Below are positions 48,629 through 55,175 of a stretch of DNA of 64,000 bases, in pieces (within the stretch, counting starts at the first letter, position 1; each line of letters opens with the position of its first letter). The DNA is from Atriophallophorus winterbourni. Taxonomy: Eukaryota; Platyhelminthes; Trematoda; Plagiorchiida; Microphallidae. The stretch lies in the NCBI GenBank assembly GCA_013407085.1, contig JACCGJ010013600.1:1-64000 (forward strand), read 5' to 3'. The translations under genes were made by a program, and so were the position numbers. The notes under the pieces were generated by a model, which ran no database searches, had not been told where the DNA came from, and saw only the letters and a list, made by a program, of their open reading frames with translations.

Positions 48629-51600
48629 TGTTGCCATTCATTGAGTAACCTCACGTTGCTGTCAATTGTTCACATAATTTGATTCCTAATAGTTACTTTC
48701 TTAAATTCTCTGCCAAACTCACTGTTGGTAGACTTTGTTTTTCCTGGAATAAAAAAAACGATTCAAAAATAAAATGGGTTATGCCTACGATCGAATTGCA
48801 TTTAAAAGTGTTCAATCCTTATTTACATGTGGTTGTAAACATGTGATTTAACAGGTTGGTAGTATCAACCTTATCCAACGGTGGCATACATGCGAAACTT
48901 GTTATAAATTTGTCCACTGTTTCGAGCACATGCGGACGTAGATCATACTGTCACTGTCTGCTGTGTGCAAACAGCATGATGCCGGCCAGGGCGTGTGTTT
49001 GATTGTAATGTAAGCAAATGAGCATATTTTTCATAACATTTGACGAAAATTTATTTTATTCGATTATTGTAAATTATACAATGTTTTGTATTGGTTGAGT
49101 TCGAACAATTTAGAATATAGCCGATGATTTAGATGCAGCATCCATTGAAATTCTTTCATGAACCTATTTGTATAAGCGTAATGCATATTTCACATTAGCG
49201 ACAAATTTGACGGTGTCAGTTTGTATTATCATTTGGATTCCCAATTTCACTAATGAAAGTTATACTCAAAAGTACGAATAATTTCCACATAATTGGGATA
49301 CACTCACTTTCCATCCCACATTATAATTCTGTTAAAATCATGAAATGCGAAACCATTTATTAGCATTACATCTCTGAAAAATCTATCGTGTCAAGCATGC
49401 ATAGTTCCAACCGATTTTACAGAGAATTGTTATAGCAGGTTCATTAAAATAAAGAAATGAATAAAGTTGCGAATAACATCTCCCTAATTAAATAGTCAAA
49501 CCTTCTTGAACTTAGAAATAATCATGAAAATTTCCTAATGCTGGTTAAACATTGAAGTCTCTCAAAATACTAAATGCCGAATACAAAGAATTAGAATGTG
49601 TCAACTGAAAAGCGGTTTCGAAGATTAATAACACGGTAATATAACTGACGTAATAGAGAAATACGGTATCTTATTTTTGATTATTACATTGAAATAATTT
49701 ATGACAGTTTTTAATATTTATTTTCAAAGTAATACCTGATTATATTTGTGGGAAACCGTGTTTGCAATGAATGAGTTAGAGCAGAATTTGGCTAAAAAAC
49801 TTCGCCAGCGCAAGGGGGTCAGTACTAAATAGCAAACACTTTGTCGAATCCGGTCAGCAAGATGGTTTAGATAGACATCTACACAATCAAGTGTTCGGTT
49901 TGGCAGCGGCATAGGATTATCGTGCACAAATACTAATGTGCACGTTGATGGCGCAACCATTCGGGCAGCGGACGCTGGTCGCATCTGCACCTACATGTGA
50001 ATAGTGGATTTTTTCGACCCGATCTCACACGTCTATTTAAGGTAGCTTTTGATTTGGCAACGAACTGCCATTTTAAATCTTACATCCATGGTTTGACAAA
50101 GATATTGTGTCAGAAGTGAAACATGACCAACATTTTCAATATGTAATAATATTTAATATAATAATAATATAATATTTAGTCTATGCTTTATTCAGGTACT
50201 TATTTTCAACGTGACTGGAACTTTGTTGTAGAGATATTTTTTGCTGGATTTAAAAAAACTAAAACTCACGCTTCACGTTGAGTGTTTATTCTGTCAAAGA
50301 TCAATTATTATTGATAAATGGAAATAAAATGAAACAAAATCAGTGAAAAAAATATTATACTGTCAGTGAGCAGAGCCGAATTTATGTTGCGAGAAAAAAT
50401 GTTCAAATTTGTCTCTCGATTTAATGTTTCGCTTACATCCTCCTCGACTACACGAGGCAAAAGATTTCTGATTGTTTGAATTCATCAGAAACTCAGAAAA
50501 TCAGAAACGTTTATGGTAGAAAAAGCAGTAAGCTTAACAATAACCATAGGATGACAAGGTATATGGAATATATAGAAAATATAAAATATCTTAAAAATTA
50601 ATAGGGGCAGTCACATACCGCATGGTTCGTCACAAGCTCTTCGAGTTTGGGAGCGAAAACCTTAACAGATTCTGATCGTGTGATTTCTTCAGGCAAATAG
50701 TTCCAAGTGAAACAAATTCTTAACGAAAAATAATTACCACGAATATCCAAACGAGAATGCGGAATGCTTAAAGCCTTTGAATTTGTTCGTGTTCGAGTAA
50801 GGCCATTGGGATTTAGCAAGTGTTTAAGGGGATGGTTTTCAGTATGCAGGATTTTGAATGTCAACAGGAGGTCACTATGTACCCGTTGTTGGGCAACATC
50901 TTGTAGATTCAGTTTTAACATTCGCTTTGTGAAAGGCAAATTTCTGTACCGTGAGGCCAACTTTGTAGTACGATGATAAATCCTGTCAAGTAGTTCGATC
51001 TCCTTCCTCAACCATGGTACCCATGCTTGAATGGAATATTCCATAACAGGACGTTTATACATGTTAATTACCCGGGGTAGGGTTTCGGGTGTAGATCAGG
51101 TAGTGACAATAAGTTTGGTTTCCAGCAATAGCTTGAAAACCTAATTATGTTTCTCGATTTAATGTGGAAATGAAAATGACAATATTATTACTTACAGTTT
51201 ATCTTGAAGATTATAACTGCAATAAAATTAATATTGATTAATATGTTTGTAAATAAAAGGTAAAATCGCATCGGTCTACTGAACTCACACATCTGTTTCA
51301 GTGGGCCATCTGTATAAAAAAGAATTTCCAATGAGAATCAAATATTCAATTGTTATAACATTCTTATCTGGCAACATATTATGAAATTTCAATTAATCAC
51401 TATACAATTTGGTGATTGAAACTAGAAACGGTTTGTTAAAACCAGAATTATAGATTAATGATCCTGTAACTAGTAGCAATGTTTGTATTATTGAATGATA
51501 AAATTTATCATAATCCAGCTTAGAATAACAGCTTCCCAAATAAATAGGTTCATATATGGTAGAACCATGTAATGTGGAAATTTAATTCATGCGGTTGTAA

Positions 51601-52300
51601 TAATTAACAAAACAGAACTGGATAAATCAGATGAACCGCAGAGCTTAATCTAGCGAAATATACTTCGACACGTTCGTTGAACTAGTTATGCATGCTACAC
51701 AGAAACCGTAGTTGTTCAAACGCTATTAACTATATAAAAATGAAATCACATTGAGATGAAGTTTTGATTGAATTTATATTAGAAAATGAATGAGATTTGC
51801 ATGAGGAAATATTCACAAACACTTCTTCGTATTAATCACTTTGGTGACCTGACTTCGTGCAGCCGGTCGTCTCATAATCAGCTATTGAATACCCAACTTA
51901 CAAACACACCACTAAGCAGATCGTAGTTATCAAGGCAATAGAACAAAATGTTTTACTGAACCTACTATTCACAATTGATGAGTACGAACAGAATGAAACC
52001 GGTCGTGGCCTGTGTGTGTGATGGAAGTGCATGCAATTGTGCAAATATATTCCATATTTAAAATTTTGTTTGGGAAAACTTACATTGCTCCGAAAGCAAA
52101 AGCTGCAATTGTGTTAAATCATGTACGTGAAAAGCGAGCTTTAATATAAATTTAAGTTACGTAGAAAATTTTAATTTACTTTAAGATTTAATATCAAATA
52201 TATGAGATAAGTAAATGCAAAACTTACGAACTGCAATGATGAATGCGAAAATGAGTATACGATTCATTTTTGTTAGTTGGAAAATGAACGTTTCGTAATA
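35176..52300 (-). CDS. Micro-exon gene (MEG-like), predicted secreted protein of ~170 residues
   Basis: A gene built of at least 24 tiny exons spread over about 15 kb (52267 to 37827), with candidate final exons at 35.4, 35.2 and 33.1 kb. Exon 1 encodes the signal peptide MNRILIFAFIIAV plus one base. Exon 2 (19 bases) shifts to phase 2, and every later exon is 12, 15, 18, 21 or 27 bases, all multiples of three, each with AG before and GT after. Joining exons 1-24 in order gives 163 codons without a single stop at any of 23 junctions. This is the design of trematode micro-exon genes, whose proteins are secreted (for example by oesophageal gland or tegument in schistosomes). The mature product is polar, rich in Glu, Gln, Asp and Lys, with few Cys. 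Symmetric exons allow skipping without frame loss. Introns of 70-80 bases alternate with long ones loaded with retroelements. The promoter is probably the 103-bp tandem array just upstream. I do not know a named orthologue. Confidence 0.88.
35365..35391 (-). CDS. Micro-exon gene exon 25 (27 bases), alternative end
   Basis: Acceptor TTTGAATTTCCAG, donor GTAAGT. After exon 24: Glu, then LNLLDVWS, leaves TA. Exon 26 (starts A) or exon 27 (starts G) then completes a stop codon, so inclusion of this exon would end the protein at VWS. Confidence 0.7.
35476..36020 (+). pseudogene. CR1-like RT C-terminal fragment in a micro-exon gene intron
   Basis: ORF 35479-35952 and its continuation carry LYSSHVRPISECGLPLNY, EKVQRRATKCVRG, YDARLRELKLFPLEYRRIR, NRGHSLKL and RVVNIWNAL. 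This is the 3' third of a CR1/Jockey-type RT of yet another family. It lies in sense opposite to the micro-exon gene, in the intron before exon 25. Confidence 0.75.
36370..37366 (+). pseudogene. CR1-like RT 3' fragment with octamer tail
   Basis: Starts RRYLLDRKATVRIDGQLS (thumb region), loses frame, resumes at about 36865 as VKIYHTATKIVMGLRNVPYT and ERLRHLGL, then LWNSLPHHVV near 37140. It ends with the tail AATCCTTGAATCCTTG at about 37343-37360, an eight-base repeat typical of CR1 3' ends. Dead, in the same long intron as the previous fragment. Confidence 0.7.
37827..37841 (-). CDS. Micro-exon gene exon 24 (15 bases)
   Basis: Acceptor TTTTTCCAATTAACAG, donor GTGAGT. Completes Ala, then KADD, leaves GA. 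Confidence 0.83.
   Translation of the reverse strand, partial: QSRR
37995..38505. repeat. Inverted minisatellite-like arms
   Basis: The right arm (about 38370-38505) has imperfect ~16-base repeats of the type TTAAGTGACTGGGGATGAAG. The left arm (37995-38075) carries the reverse complement, including TCAGAAGTTATCAAACTG shared by both. About 300 bases separate them. It lies in the intron between exons 23 and 24. Confidence 0.55.
38641..38655 (-). CDS. Micro-exon gene exon 23 (15 bases)
   Basis: Acceptor AAATCTCCTTCACAG, donor GTAAGT. Completes Ile, then EKLL, leaves GC. Confidence 0.85.
38734..38754 (-). CDS. Micro-exon gene exon 22 (21 bases)
   Basis: Acceptor TGTTTTTCGTTTTAG, donor GTAAGT. 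Completes Leu, then SVAQGD, leaves AT. Introns on both sides are about 80 bases. Confidence 0.88.
38835..38855 (-). CDS. Micro-exon gene exon 21 (21 bases)
   Basis: Acceptor TTTGCTATTACCATAG, donor GTGAGT. Completes Ile, then LLIFRR, leaves TT. Confidence 0.88.
39413..39433 (-). CDS. Micro-exon gene exon 20 (21 bases), in duplication copy A
   Basis: Acceptor AATTCTGACTACAG, donor GTGAGT. Completes Ala, then FVNLQE, leaves AT. Counterpart of exon 10. Confidence 0.85.
39561..39581 (-). CDS. Micro-exon gene exon 19 (21 bases), in duplication copy A
   Basis: Acceptor AATTTCATAGCAG, donor GTAATT. Completes Leu, then REALRK, leaves GC. Identical to exon 9. Confidence 0.7.
40078..40098 (-). CDS. 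Micro-exon gene exon 18 (21 bases), in duplication copy A
   Basis: Acceptor TGTTTGCTTCAG, donor GTGAGT. Completes Thr, then IGDYRH, leaves TT. Counterpart of exon 8. Confidence 0.85.
40470..40490 (-). CDS. Micro-exon gene exon 17 (21 bases)
   Basis: Acceptor CCATTGTTCCAAAAG (less typical), donor GTGAGT. Completes Tyr, then LRDEIQ, leaves AC. Confidence 0.8.
40591..40611 (-). CDS. Possible alternative micro-exon (21 bases) that stops after exon 16
   Basis: Good acceptor ACATGTTTTACTAG and donor GTATGAGT. In the gene's phase it reads x-SRIFNS and leaves TT. After exon 16 the junction gives TAG, a stop; after exon 15 (exon 16 skipped) it gives Leu and stays open. It may be mutually exclusive with exon 16, or a relic. 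Confidence 0.5.
40655..40790 (-). pseudogene. LINE 3' end fragment (zinc-knuckle-like tail)
   Basis: On the minus strand: DFRCERCHEDFCSRIRLF-type sequence (about 40690-40760) matching the DFRCQRCGRDCSSRIG end at 28.9 and 48.5 kb. Confidence 0.55.
40832..40902. repeat. Left copy of ~70-bp direct repeat flanking the CR1 insertion
   Basis: Runs from GAGCTTGTTTATACATC to TTATCTCGCAAC; matches 44423-44492 with about five differences. It is the probable target-site duplication of the insertion between, unusually long. Confidence 0.75.
40903..43785 (+). pseudogene. CR1-like element, nearly full coding length, several stops (copy B)
   Basis: Starts just before the endonuclease (VVAITETWFEPHLSDN at about 40965, then frame breaks). 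It continues VGVIYRAPSASD, MGDLNLPNLM, LDLILTSEEHDVENLG and GSSDHLVLLFDYV. A TAG at 41762 splits the linker, and a TGA at 42242 splits LK-CASSLCGP. The RT is otherwise open to 43180: YRPVTLLPVISKVLE, FLDMPKAFDRVNH, SGVPQGSVLGP and FADDIKLW (about 42851). Another TAG lies at 43178, then RPAMEYAVQAWSPW. The tail is TTGAATCATCTTGAATCA at about 43764-43781. It is a close sibling of 19358-21803 but longer at the 5' end. It sits in the intron between micro-exons 16 and 17, opposite in sense. Confidence 0.88.
43817..44222 (+). pseudogene. Transduced, degraded copy of the BCL11-like exon
   Basis: Preceded by the same short intron piece and acceptor (CTTCCTCTAG) as the exon at 21835. Reads EPERLECAYFGAFFPTAW: the second zinc-binding Cys has become Phe. 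About 100 bases coding for KPKTIKREL...DWEG are deleted, shifting the frame, and the end has a premature TAG. It is carried at the 3' side of the CR1-like copy, so it is a by-product of retrotransposition and not a gene. Confidence 0.85.
44318..44422 (-). other. RTE 3' tail carried along with the transduced exon
   Basis: A CAT-triplet run followed by AAAGACAGCATTACACCGG through TCCTAAAAGATGG. The same junction follows the exon at 22439, where the RTE continues for another 1.1 kb; here it stops at the direct repeat. Confidence 0.75.
44423..44492. repeat. Right copy of ~70-bp direct repeat
   Basis: Matches 40832-40902; after it the unique intron sequence resumes (CATGATATGAAG). Confidence 0.75.
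44870..44945 (-). pseudogene. Small LINE 3' end fragment
   Basis: On the minus strand, GAGAGGTTGTTCCTCTCGAA and CAGACTATTTAATAATT resemble GAGAGATTGTTCCTCCCGAA and CGGACTGTTTAGTCATT of the 28.9-kb copy. Weak but consistent. Confidence 0.4.
45058..45078 (-). CDS. Micro-exon gene exon 16 (21 bases)
   Basis: Acceptor AACGTTATTTCCAG, donor GTAAGT. Completes Leu, then AGLQSD, leaves TA. Because it leaves TA, any next exon starting with A or G gives a stop; exon 17 starts with T and is safe. Confidence 0.88.
46057..46077 (-). CDS. Micro-exon gene exon 15 (21 bases)
   Basis: Acceptor CCGCTTGTTTACAG, donor GTGAGT. Completes Asp, then ITEKTE, leaves TT. Confidence 0.88.
46194..46208 (-). CDS. Micro-exon gene exon 14 (15 bases)
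   Basis: Acceptor TTATAACAGCTTCAG, donor GTGAGT. Completes Tyr, then SNKL, leaves GA. The intron before it is 82 bases. Confidence 0.8.
46291..46311 (-). CDS. Micro-exon gene exon 13 (21 bases)
   Basis: Acceptor TTTTCCAATTTACAG, donor GTATGT. Completes His, then MDRLFA, leaves TA. Confidence 0.8.
46539..46559 (-). CDS. Micro-exon gene exon 12 (21 bases)
   Basis: Acceptor AATTTATTTCCAG, donor GTGAGT. Completes Phe, then EVEHNP, leaves CA. Confidence 0.88.
47028..47045 (-). CDS. Micro-exon gene exon 11 (18 bases)
   Basis: Acceptor CATTTGTATCTAG, donor GTAAGT. Completes Ile, then TRQQA, leaves TT. Confidence 0.85.
47477..47497 (-). CDS. Micro-exon g
   Basis: Exon 10 (21 bases) of the micro-exon gene, in duplication copy B. 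Acceptor AATTCTGACTACAG, donor GTGAGT. Completes Ala, then FGDFQR, leaves AT. Paralogue of exon 20 (FVNLQE), with which it shares length, phase and splice sites but only three of seven residues. Confidence 0.85.
47625..47645 (-). CDS. Micro-exon gene exon 9 (21 bases), in duplication copy B
   Basis: Acceptor AATTTTATAGCAG, donor GTAATT (weaker). Completes Leu, then REALRK, leaves GC. Identical in sequence to exon 19. Confidence 0.7.
48140..48151 (-). CDS. Micro-exon gene exon 8 (12 bases), in duplication copy B
   Basis: Acceptor TGTTTGCTTCAG, donor GTGAGT. Completes His, then LNY, leaves TT. It is the shortened counterpart of exon 18 (21 bases) in the other duplicated block; nine bases were lost but the frame is kept. 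Confidence 0.75.
48241..48565 (+). pseudogene. LINE 3' end with basic helix and zinc-knuckle-like C-terminus
   Basis: A 97-codon ORF reads DPASWEERALDCSHWRHFV, KRRLQTEEEQ, ERRSRRRR, then DFRCQRCGRDCSSRIGQF and SHSKSC. The D-x-SxWR block followed by a C-x2-C...H-x-C end is a known C-terminus of a group of non-LTR proteins. No RT domain is left. It is followed by an AT-dinucleotide run (48587-48626), a plausible tail. It interrupts the end of duplication copy B. Confidence 0.7.
48587..48626. repeat. AT dinucleotide microsatellite
   Basis: About 20 AT repeats directly downstream of the LINE 3' end. Confidence 0.95.
48723..48743 (-). CDS. Micro-exon gene exon 7 (21 bases)
   Basis: Acceptor TTTTTTTTATTCCAG, donor GTGAGT. 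Completes Lys, then KNKVYQ, leaves CA. Confidence 0.88.
48744..49307. other. Micro-exon gene intron, AT-rich
   Basis: Intron between exons 7 and 6; no repeat or other exon recognised. Confidence 0.5.
49308..49328 (-). CDS. Micro-exon gene exon 6 (21 bases)
   Basis: Acceptor TCATGATTTTAACAG, donor GTGAGT. Completes Ala, then IIMWDG, leaves AA. Confidence 0.88.
49724..49990 (-). other. GC-richer 270-bp patch with 88-codon ORF, unidentified
   Basis: Base composition differs from the AT-rich intron around it. The minus frame MQMRPASAARMVAPSTCTLV is open for 88 codons but no domain is recognised. Possibly an old retroelement scrap; it lacks micro-exon features. Confidence 0.3.
50200..50220 (-). 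CDS. Possible optional micro-exon (21 bases)
   Basis: In phase: Ala, SSHVEN, leaves AA. Length and phase fit, but the donor GTACCT and acceptor CAACAAAG are poor, so confidence is low. Confidence 0.35.
50270..50290 (-). CDS. Micro-exon gene exon 5 (21 bases)
   Basis: Acceptor GATCTTTGACAG, donor GTGAGT. Completes Leu, then INTQRE, leaves GC. Confidence 0.88.
50598..51070 (-). pseudogene. CR1-like RT 3' fragment in a micro-exon gene intron
   Basis: An ORF of 154 codons from 51062: RPVMEYSIQAWVPWLRKEI, DRIYHRTTKLA, RMLKLNLQDVAQQRVHSDLL, FSLRICFTWNYLPEEI. It is the C-terminal end of a CR1-like RT in the same sense as the micro-exon gene, but without splice sites, between exons 4 and 5. A short word TCTCGATTTAATGT occurs on both sides (50415 and 51149) and may be a target-site trace. 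Confidence 0.75.
51196..51216 (-). CDS. Micro-exon gene exon 4 (21 bases)
   Basis: Acceptor ATTTTATTGCAG, donor GTAAGT. Completes Val, then YNLQDK, leaves CT. The preceding intron is only 72 bases. Confidence 0.9.
51289..51309 (-). CDS. Micro-exon gene exon 3 (21 bases)
   Basis: Acceptor TTCTTTTTTATACAG, donor GTGAGT. Completes Ile, then WPTETD, leaves GT. Confidence 0.88.
51664..51681 (-). CDS. Possible optional micro-exon (18 bases)
   Basis: In phase it reads I-STNVS and leaves AA. Acceptor GCATAACTAG and donor GTATAT are both mediocre, so it may be skipped or false. Inclusion or omission keeps the frame. Confidence 0.35.
52084..52102 (-). CDS. Micro-exon gene exon 2 (19 bases)
   Basis: Acceptor ACACAATTGCAG, donor GTAAGT. 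Completes Pro, encodes FAFGA and leaves AT. It sets phase 2 for the rest of the gene and finishes the signal peptide. Confidence 0.88.
52228..52267 (-). CDS. Micro-exon gene exon 1 (signal peptide)
   Basis: ATG at 52267-52265, 40 coding bases: MNRILIFAFIIAV plus one base, then the donor GTAAGT. A Lys/Arg-type start, an eleven-residue hydrophobic core, and completion by exon 2 (PFAFGA) give a classic cleavable signal peptide. The start is the only Met before the hydrophobic core and lies about 60 bases below a TATA box. Confidence 0.88.
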
Positions 52301-52340
52301 AAATAAACTTCCGGTGAATCATGTGAATTTATAGTGTTAA
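52300..52340 (-). promoter_or_regulatory. Candidate core promoter of the micro-exon gene
   Basis: On the minus strand, TATAAATTC at 52333-52325, then CCGGAAGT (ETS-type site) at 52314-52307, with the start codon at 52267. A transcription start near 52300 would give a leader of about 33 bases. Both elements are part of the first unit of the 103-bp array. Confidence 0.55.
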
Positions 52341-52773
52341 TTTGTTTTTGTTGTGCAGCAGTTGTGTTCCTCAAGGGCCATTACACATTTTGGTTTACAC
52401 GAAAGATATACTTCCGGTGAATCATGTGAATTTATAGTGTTAACTTGTTTTTGTTGTGCAGCAGTTGTGTTCCTCAAGAGCCATTACACTTTTTGGTTTA
52501 CACGAAAGATATACTTCCGGTGAATCATGTGAATTTATAATGTTAACTTGTTTTTGTTGTGCAGCAGTTGTGTTCCTCAAGGGCCATTACACTTTTTGGT
52601 TTACACGAAAGATATACTTCCGGTAAATTATGTGAATTTATAGTGTTATCTTGTTTTTGTTGTGCAGCAGTTGTGTTCCTCAAGGGCCATTACACTTTTT
52701 GGTTTAGACGAAAGATATACTTCCGGTGAATCATGTGAATTTATAGTGTTAATTTGTTTTTGTTGTGCAGCAA
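52307..52773 (-). repeat. 103-bp tandem array upstream of the micro-exon gene, ~4.5 units
   Basis: Units start with ACTTCCGG (plus strand) at 52307, 52410, 52513, 52616 and 52719: exactly 103 bases each, the last partial. Each has a TATA box (GAATTTATA on the plus strand) and CCGGAAGT on the minus strand. Each full unit also contains TGTGTTCCTCAAGGGCCATT and TTTGGTTTACACGAAAGATA, which as plus-strand codons read CVPQGP and LVYTKDIL. This is a piece of CR1-type RT, also present at 53985-54040. Unit 4 has TAAATTATG for TGAATCATG; unit 3 has TATAATG for TATAGTG. Confidence 0.9.
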
Positions 52774-53152
52774 TACGTTCCAAAAACAAACATTTTAATG
52801 ATAGGGGCCACATTTTTCTATACGCATATCAATCTTTCAGAGAATTAGTTACCAGGTCACATATTTCTGGCAAATTCTTAACAAACAATTGTTAGCTAAA
52901 AGTCACATAAACTAATTTCTTTCTAACATAGGTACTTCGTGAATATTCCTGACGAGATACTTTAATCATTTCATGTTTATTCTATGTGATTCCATTTTTT
53001 TCAATTCATCGAATCTATCGCAATTGTATTATGTTTAAAATACCCCATGTAAATTCGGACATTCTTTATCCTATACTGTTTAGGAGAACTTTTTATAATT
53101 GGATTACTCAGTAATATATATGTGTCTGGAAGCGAATCATATTCATCAAATT
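52774..53152. other. No recognised gene
   Basis: AT-rich intergenic DNA. Confidence 0.4.
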
Positions 53153-53318
53153 CAAACAATATTTGAAACTTTTATCTCAAGTTGGGTTACCCAACATTGT
53201 TTCACGACAGTTCGATAAGTATATTAATTGGTTGGGTATTTCGTGAAACAATTATTTATGCATCATGCTGATTAACAATAAAGAACCACGAATCCCTATA
53301 AGCGCAAACATTCAATGG
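53153..53318 (+). repeat. Direct repeat, copy 1
   Basis: Shares CAAACAATATTTGAAACTTT, TTTCGTGAAACAATTATTTA and TGCATCATG with 54540-54706; a weaker third copy is at about 59140-59240. It precedes the 240-bp units and the RT scrap. Confidence 0.7.
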
Positions 53319-53329
53319 ATTTTACCCAC

Positions 53330-53870
53330 AGGTAGTGGTGTGTAAGGAATGGGGATGTGAGCACCACAATACATTGGTCTTTTAAATGCGCATCGAGCGA
53401 TTGGCCAGAAATCGCTTGGTGCTTCTGTATTTGAACATCGATGTTCTTTATATGACCCTATATAACAGTGGCATACAAGATTAACTTTGTTTACCGCTTT
53501 TCCTCTGTTTCAAGTCTCACTGAACCTTACTCTTTCAACCAGATGACGACAAACAGCCAGAAACCGGTAGTGGTGTGTATGGTATGGGTGTGTGAGCACC
53601 AAAATACATTGGTCTTTTATGTGCACCTCGAGCGCTTGGCTAGGTCTTATATTGCGATTCCGAATTTCAACATCATGGTTCTTTGTAAGGACTTATATAA
53701 CATTGACATAAAAGTTGAATTTTGTTTACTGCTTTTGCACTGCTTCAAGGCTCACTGAACCTGATCTTACTGTCTCCACCTAATGACAGCAAACATCCAG
53801 AAACCGGTAGTGGTTTGTTTTGGATGGGGATGTGAACACCACAATACATTGGGTCTATTTCGTTCAAATA
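53330..53870 (+). repeat. ~240-bp repeat units (about 2.5) with hammerhead-like core, plus strand
   Basis: Cores at 53540 (CAGATGA, GAAAC at 53560) and 53780 (CTAATGA, GAAAC), with a partial unit at 53330. Each keeps CCGGTAGTGG after GAAAC but has a one-base change in CTGATGA. Near-identical in inverted orientation to 59690-60230. Confidence 0.7.
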
Positions 53871-53984
53871 GTTTAGTTGGGGTCGGGGTGAGTTGCAGAT
53901 TCTTGGTTTGAATACAAGACCATTATTTTTGATCGAAGGAAATCGTGTTAGATTTCATAGTGTATTATTTAGCCCAGGTGTTAC

Positions 53985-54520
53985 CAGTTGCGTTCCTCAA
54001 GGGCCATCACTCTTTTTGGTTTACACAAAAGATATACTTGAAATCGTAAACAGTTAAGTCATTTTATTTTCGTATGACATCAAAGTTTGGAATAGCGTGC
54101 GTACCAGAGAAGATTGCCAAATTCTACAAAAATATATCAGTGCACTTCATAACTGGTCATTACGAAACTACCCAACAATCAACATTCAAAAATGATGAAG
54201 TTTAAGCATAGGTAAATCATTAGAGTTCCCATAATCTCTGGCATTCCAGTAACCTTTACGGGTTACGATAGATAGTGTGGATTAGCACTAACTTGAAGTC
54301 TCGCGGCAGTGTTCTTCGTTAGGCTTAACGTCCTGGCGAACATTAGCCTTGATCAGCAAGATCTTCAGAAGTTTCACACAGCAGGTACTCCAACGTATAA
54401 ATACCACCAATATCAGGCCAGTCATGGAGTACGCTGTTCAAGAATGTTCCCCAAGGATGAAAATGTCATGGCTTTGCTGCAACGTGCATGTCACCGCGTA
54501 AAATATATTTGTCTAAAAAA
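53985..54520 (+). pseudogene. CR1-like RT scrap
   Basis: SCVPQGPSLFLVYTKDILEI, then F-YDIKVWNSVRTREDCQ (FADD box lost), YISALHNWSLRNY, and after a gap SWRTLALISKIFRSF and RPVMEYAVQECSP. Small deletions and frame changes throughout. Its first 55 bases are the source, or a sibling, of the RT part of the 103-bp array. Confidence 0.7.
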
Positions 54521-54539
54521 GCGAATGATCTTCAATACA

Positions 54540-54706
54540 TTCAAACAATATTTGAAACTTTTATTTCAAGTTGGGTAACCTAACATTGTTTCACGACAGC
54601 TCGATCCGTATAGGAAATAGTTGAGTATTTCGTGAAACAATTATTTATGCATCATGTTGGTAAACAATTGAAAATCGAGGATCCCTTTAAGCGCAAACAT
54701 TTCAGG
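54540..54706 (+). repeat. Direct repeat, copy 2
   Basis: See 53153-53318. Confidence 0.7.
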
Positions 54707-55161
54707 CAAAACATGCGGAATATCAATTTAAAATGAGTCAACCACGTTAGGGTATCTTCGATCTTTGACTTTTCATTCGATTTAGCGCGTCGAAATCTAG
54801 TTTGATGAAACATTAAGTTTGCACAAACCAGTGAATACTTAGTGTCACACACTGCAAATTCGTTTGATCTGGTAAGCAAAACGCATCTTATATTATTAAA
54901 CCTAACAGGGAAAAAATCACAAATGCAAATGGTTAGACCTAGGATGTTTCAAAGGGAAATTGTTCGAAAAAAATAAGATTGTTACACAAAGACTGAACTG
55001 TGTACACGGTGTTAAATCTGACAAAACATTACCGTATGTTCGATTTATTCCGAACGTCACCAGATATTTTGGACTGGAATCTTGGTCTGCATCAAAAATA
55101 TGGCTTTGAATTTACCCAATAACACAGCGTAATTTATCATTGGCATGTTTTTTACGTCTAT
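54707..55161. other. No recognised gene
   Basis: AT-rich unassigned DNA up to the target-site duplication of the RTE element. Confidence 0.4.
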
Positions 55162-55175
55162 AGTAAGGAGTTGAT

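Noticed and set aside
48554..48682. Poly-Ile/Tyr ORFs over the AT run
   Set aside because: Artefact of the AT dinucleotide repeat.
51902..51911. Ten-base segment with a strong GTAAGT donor and a TTAG acceptor in the micro-exon gene
   Set aside because: Its length breaks the phase between exons 2 and 3, which join perfectly without it.
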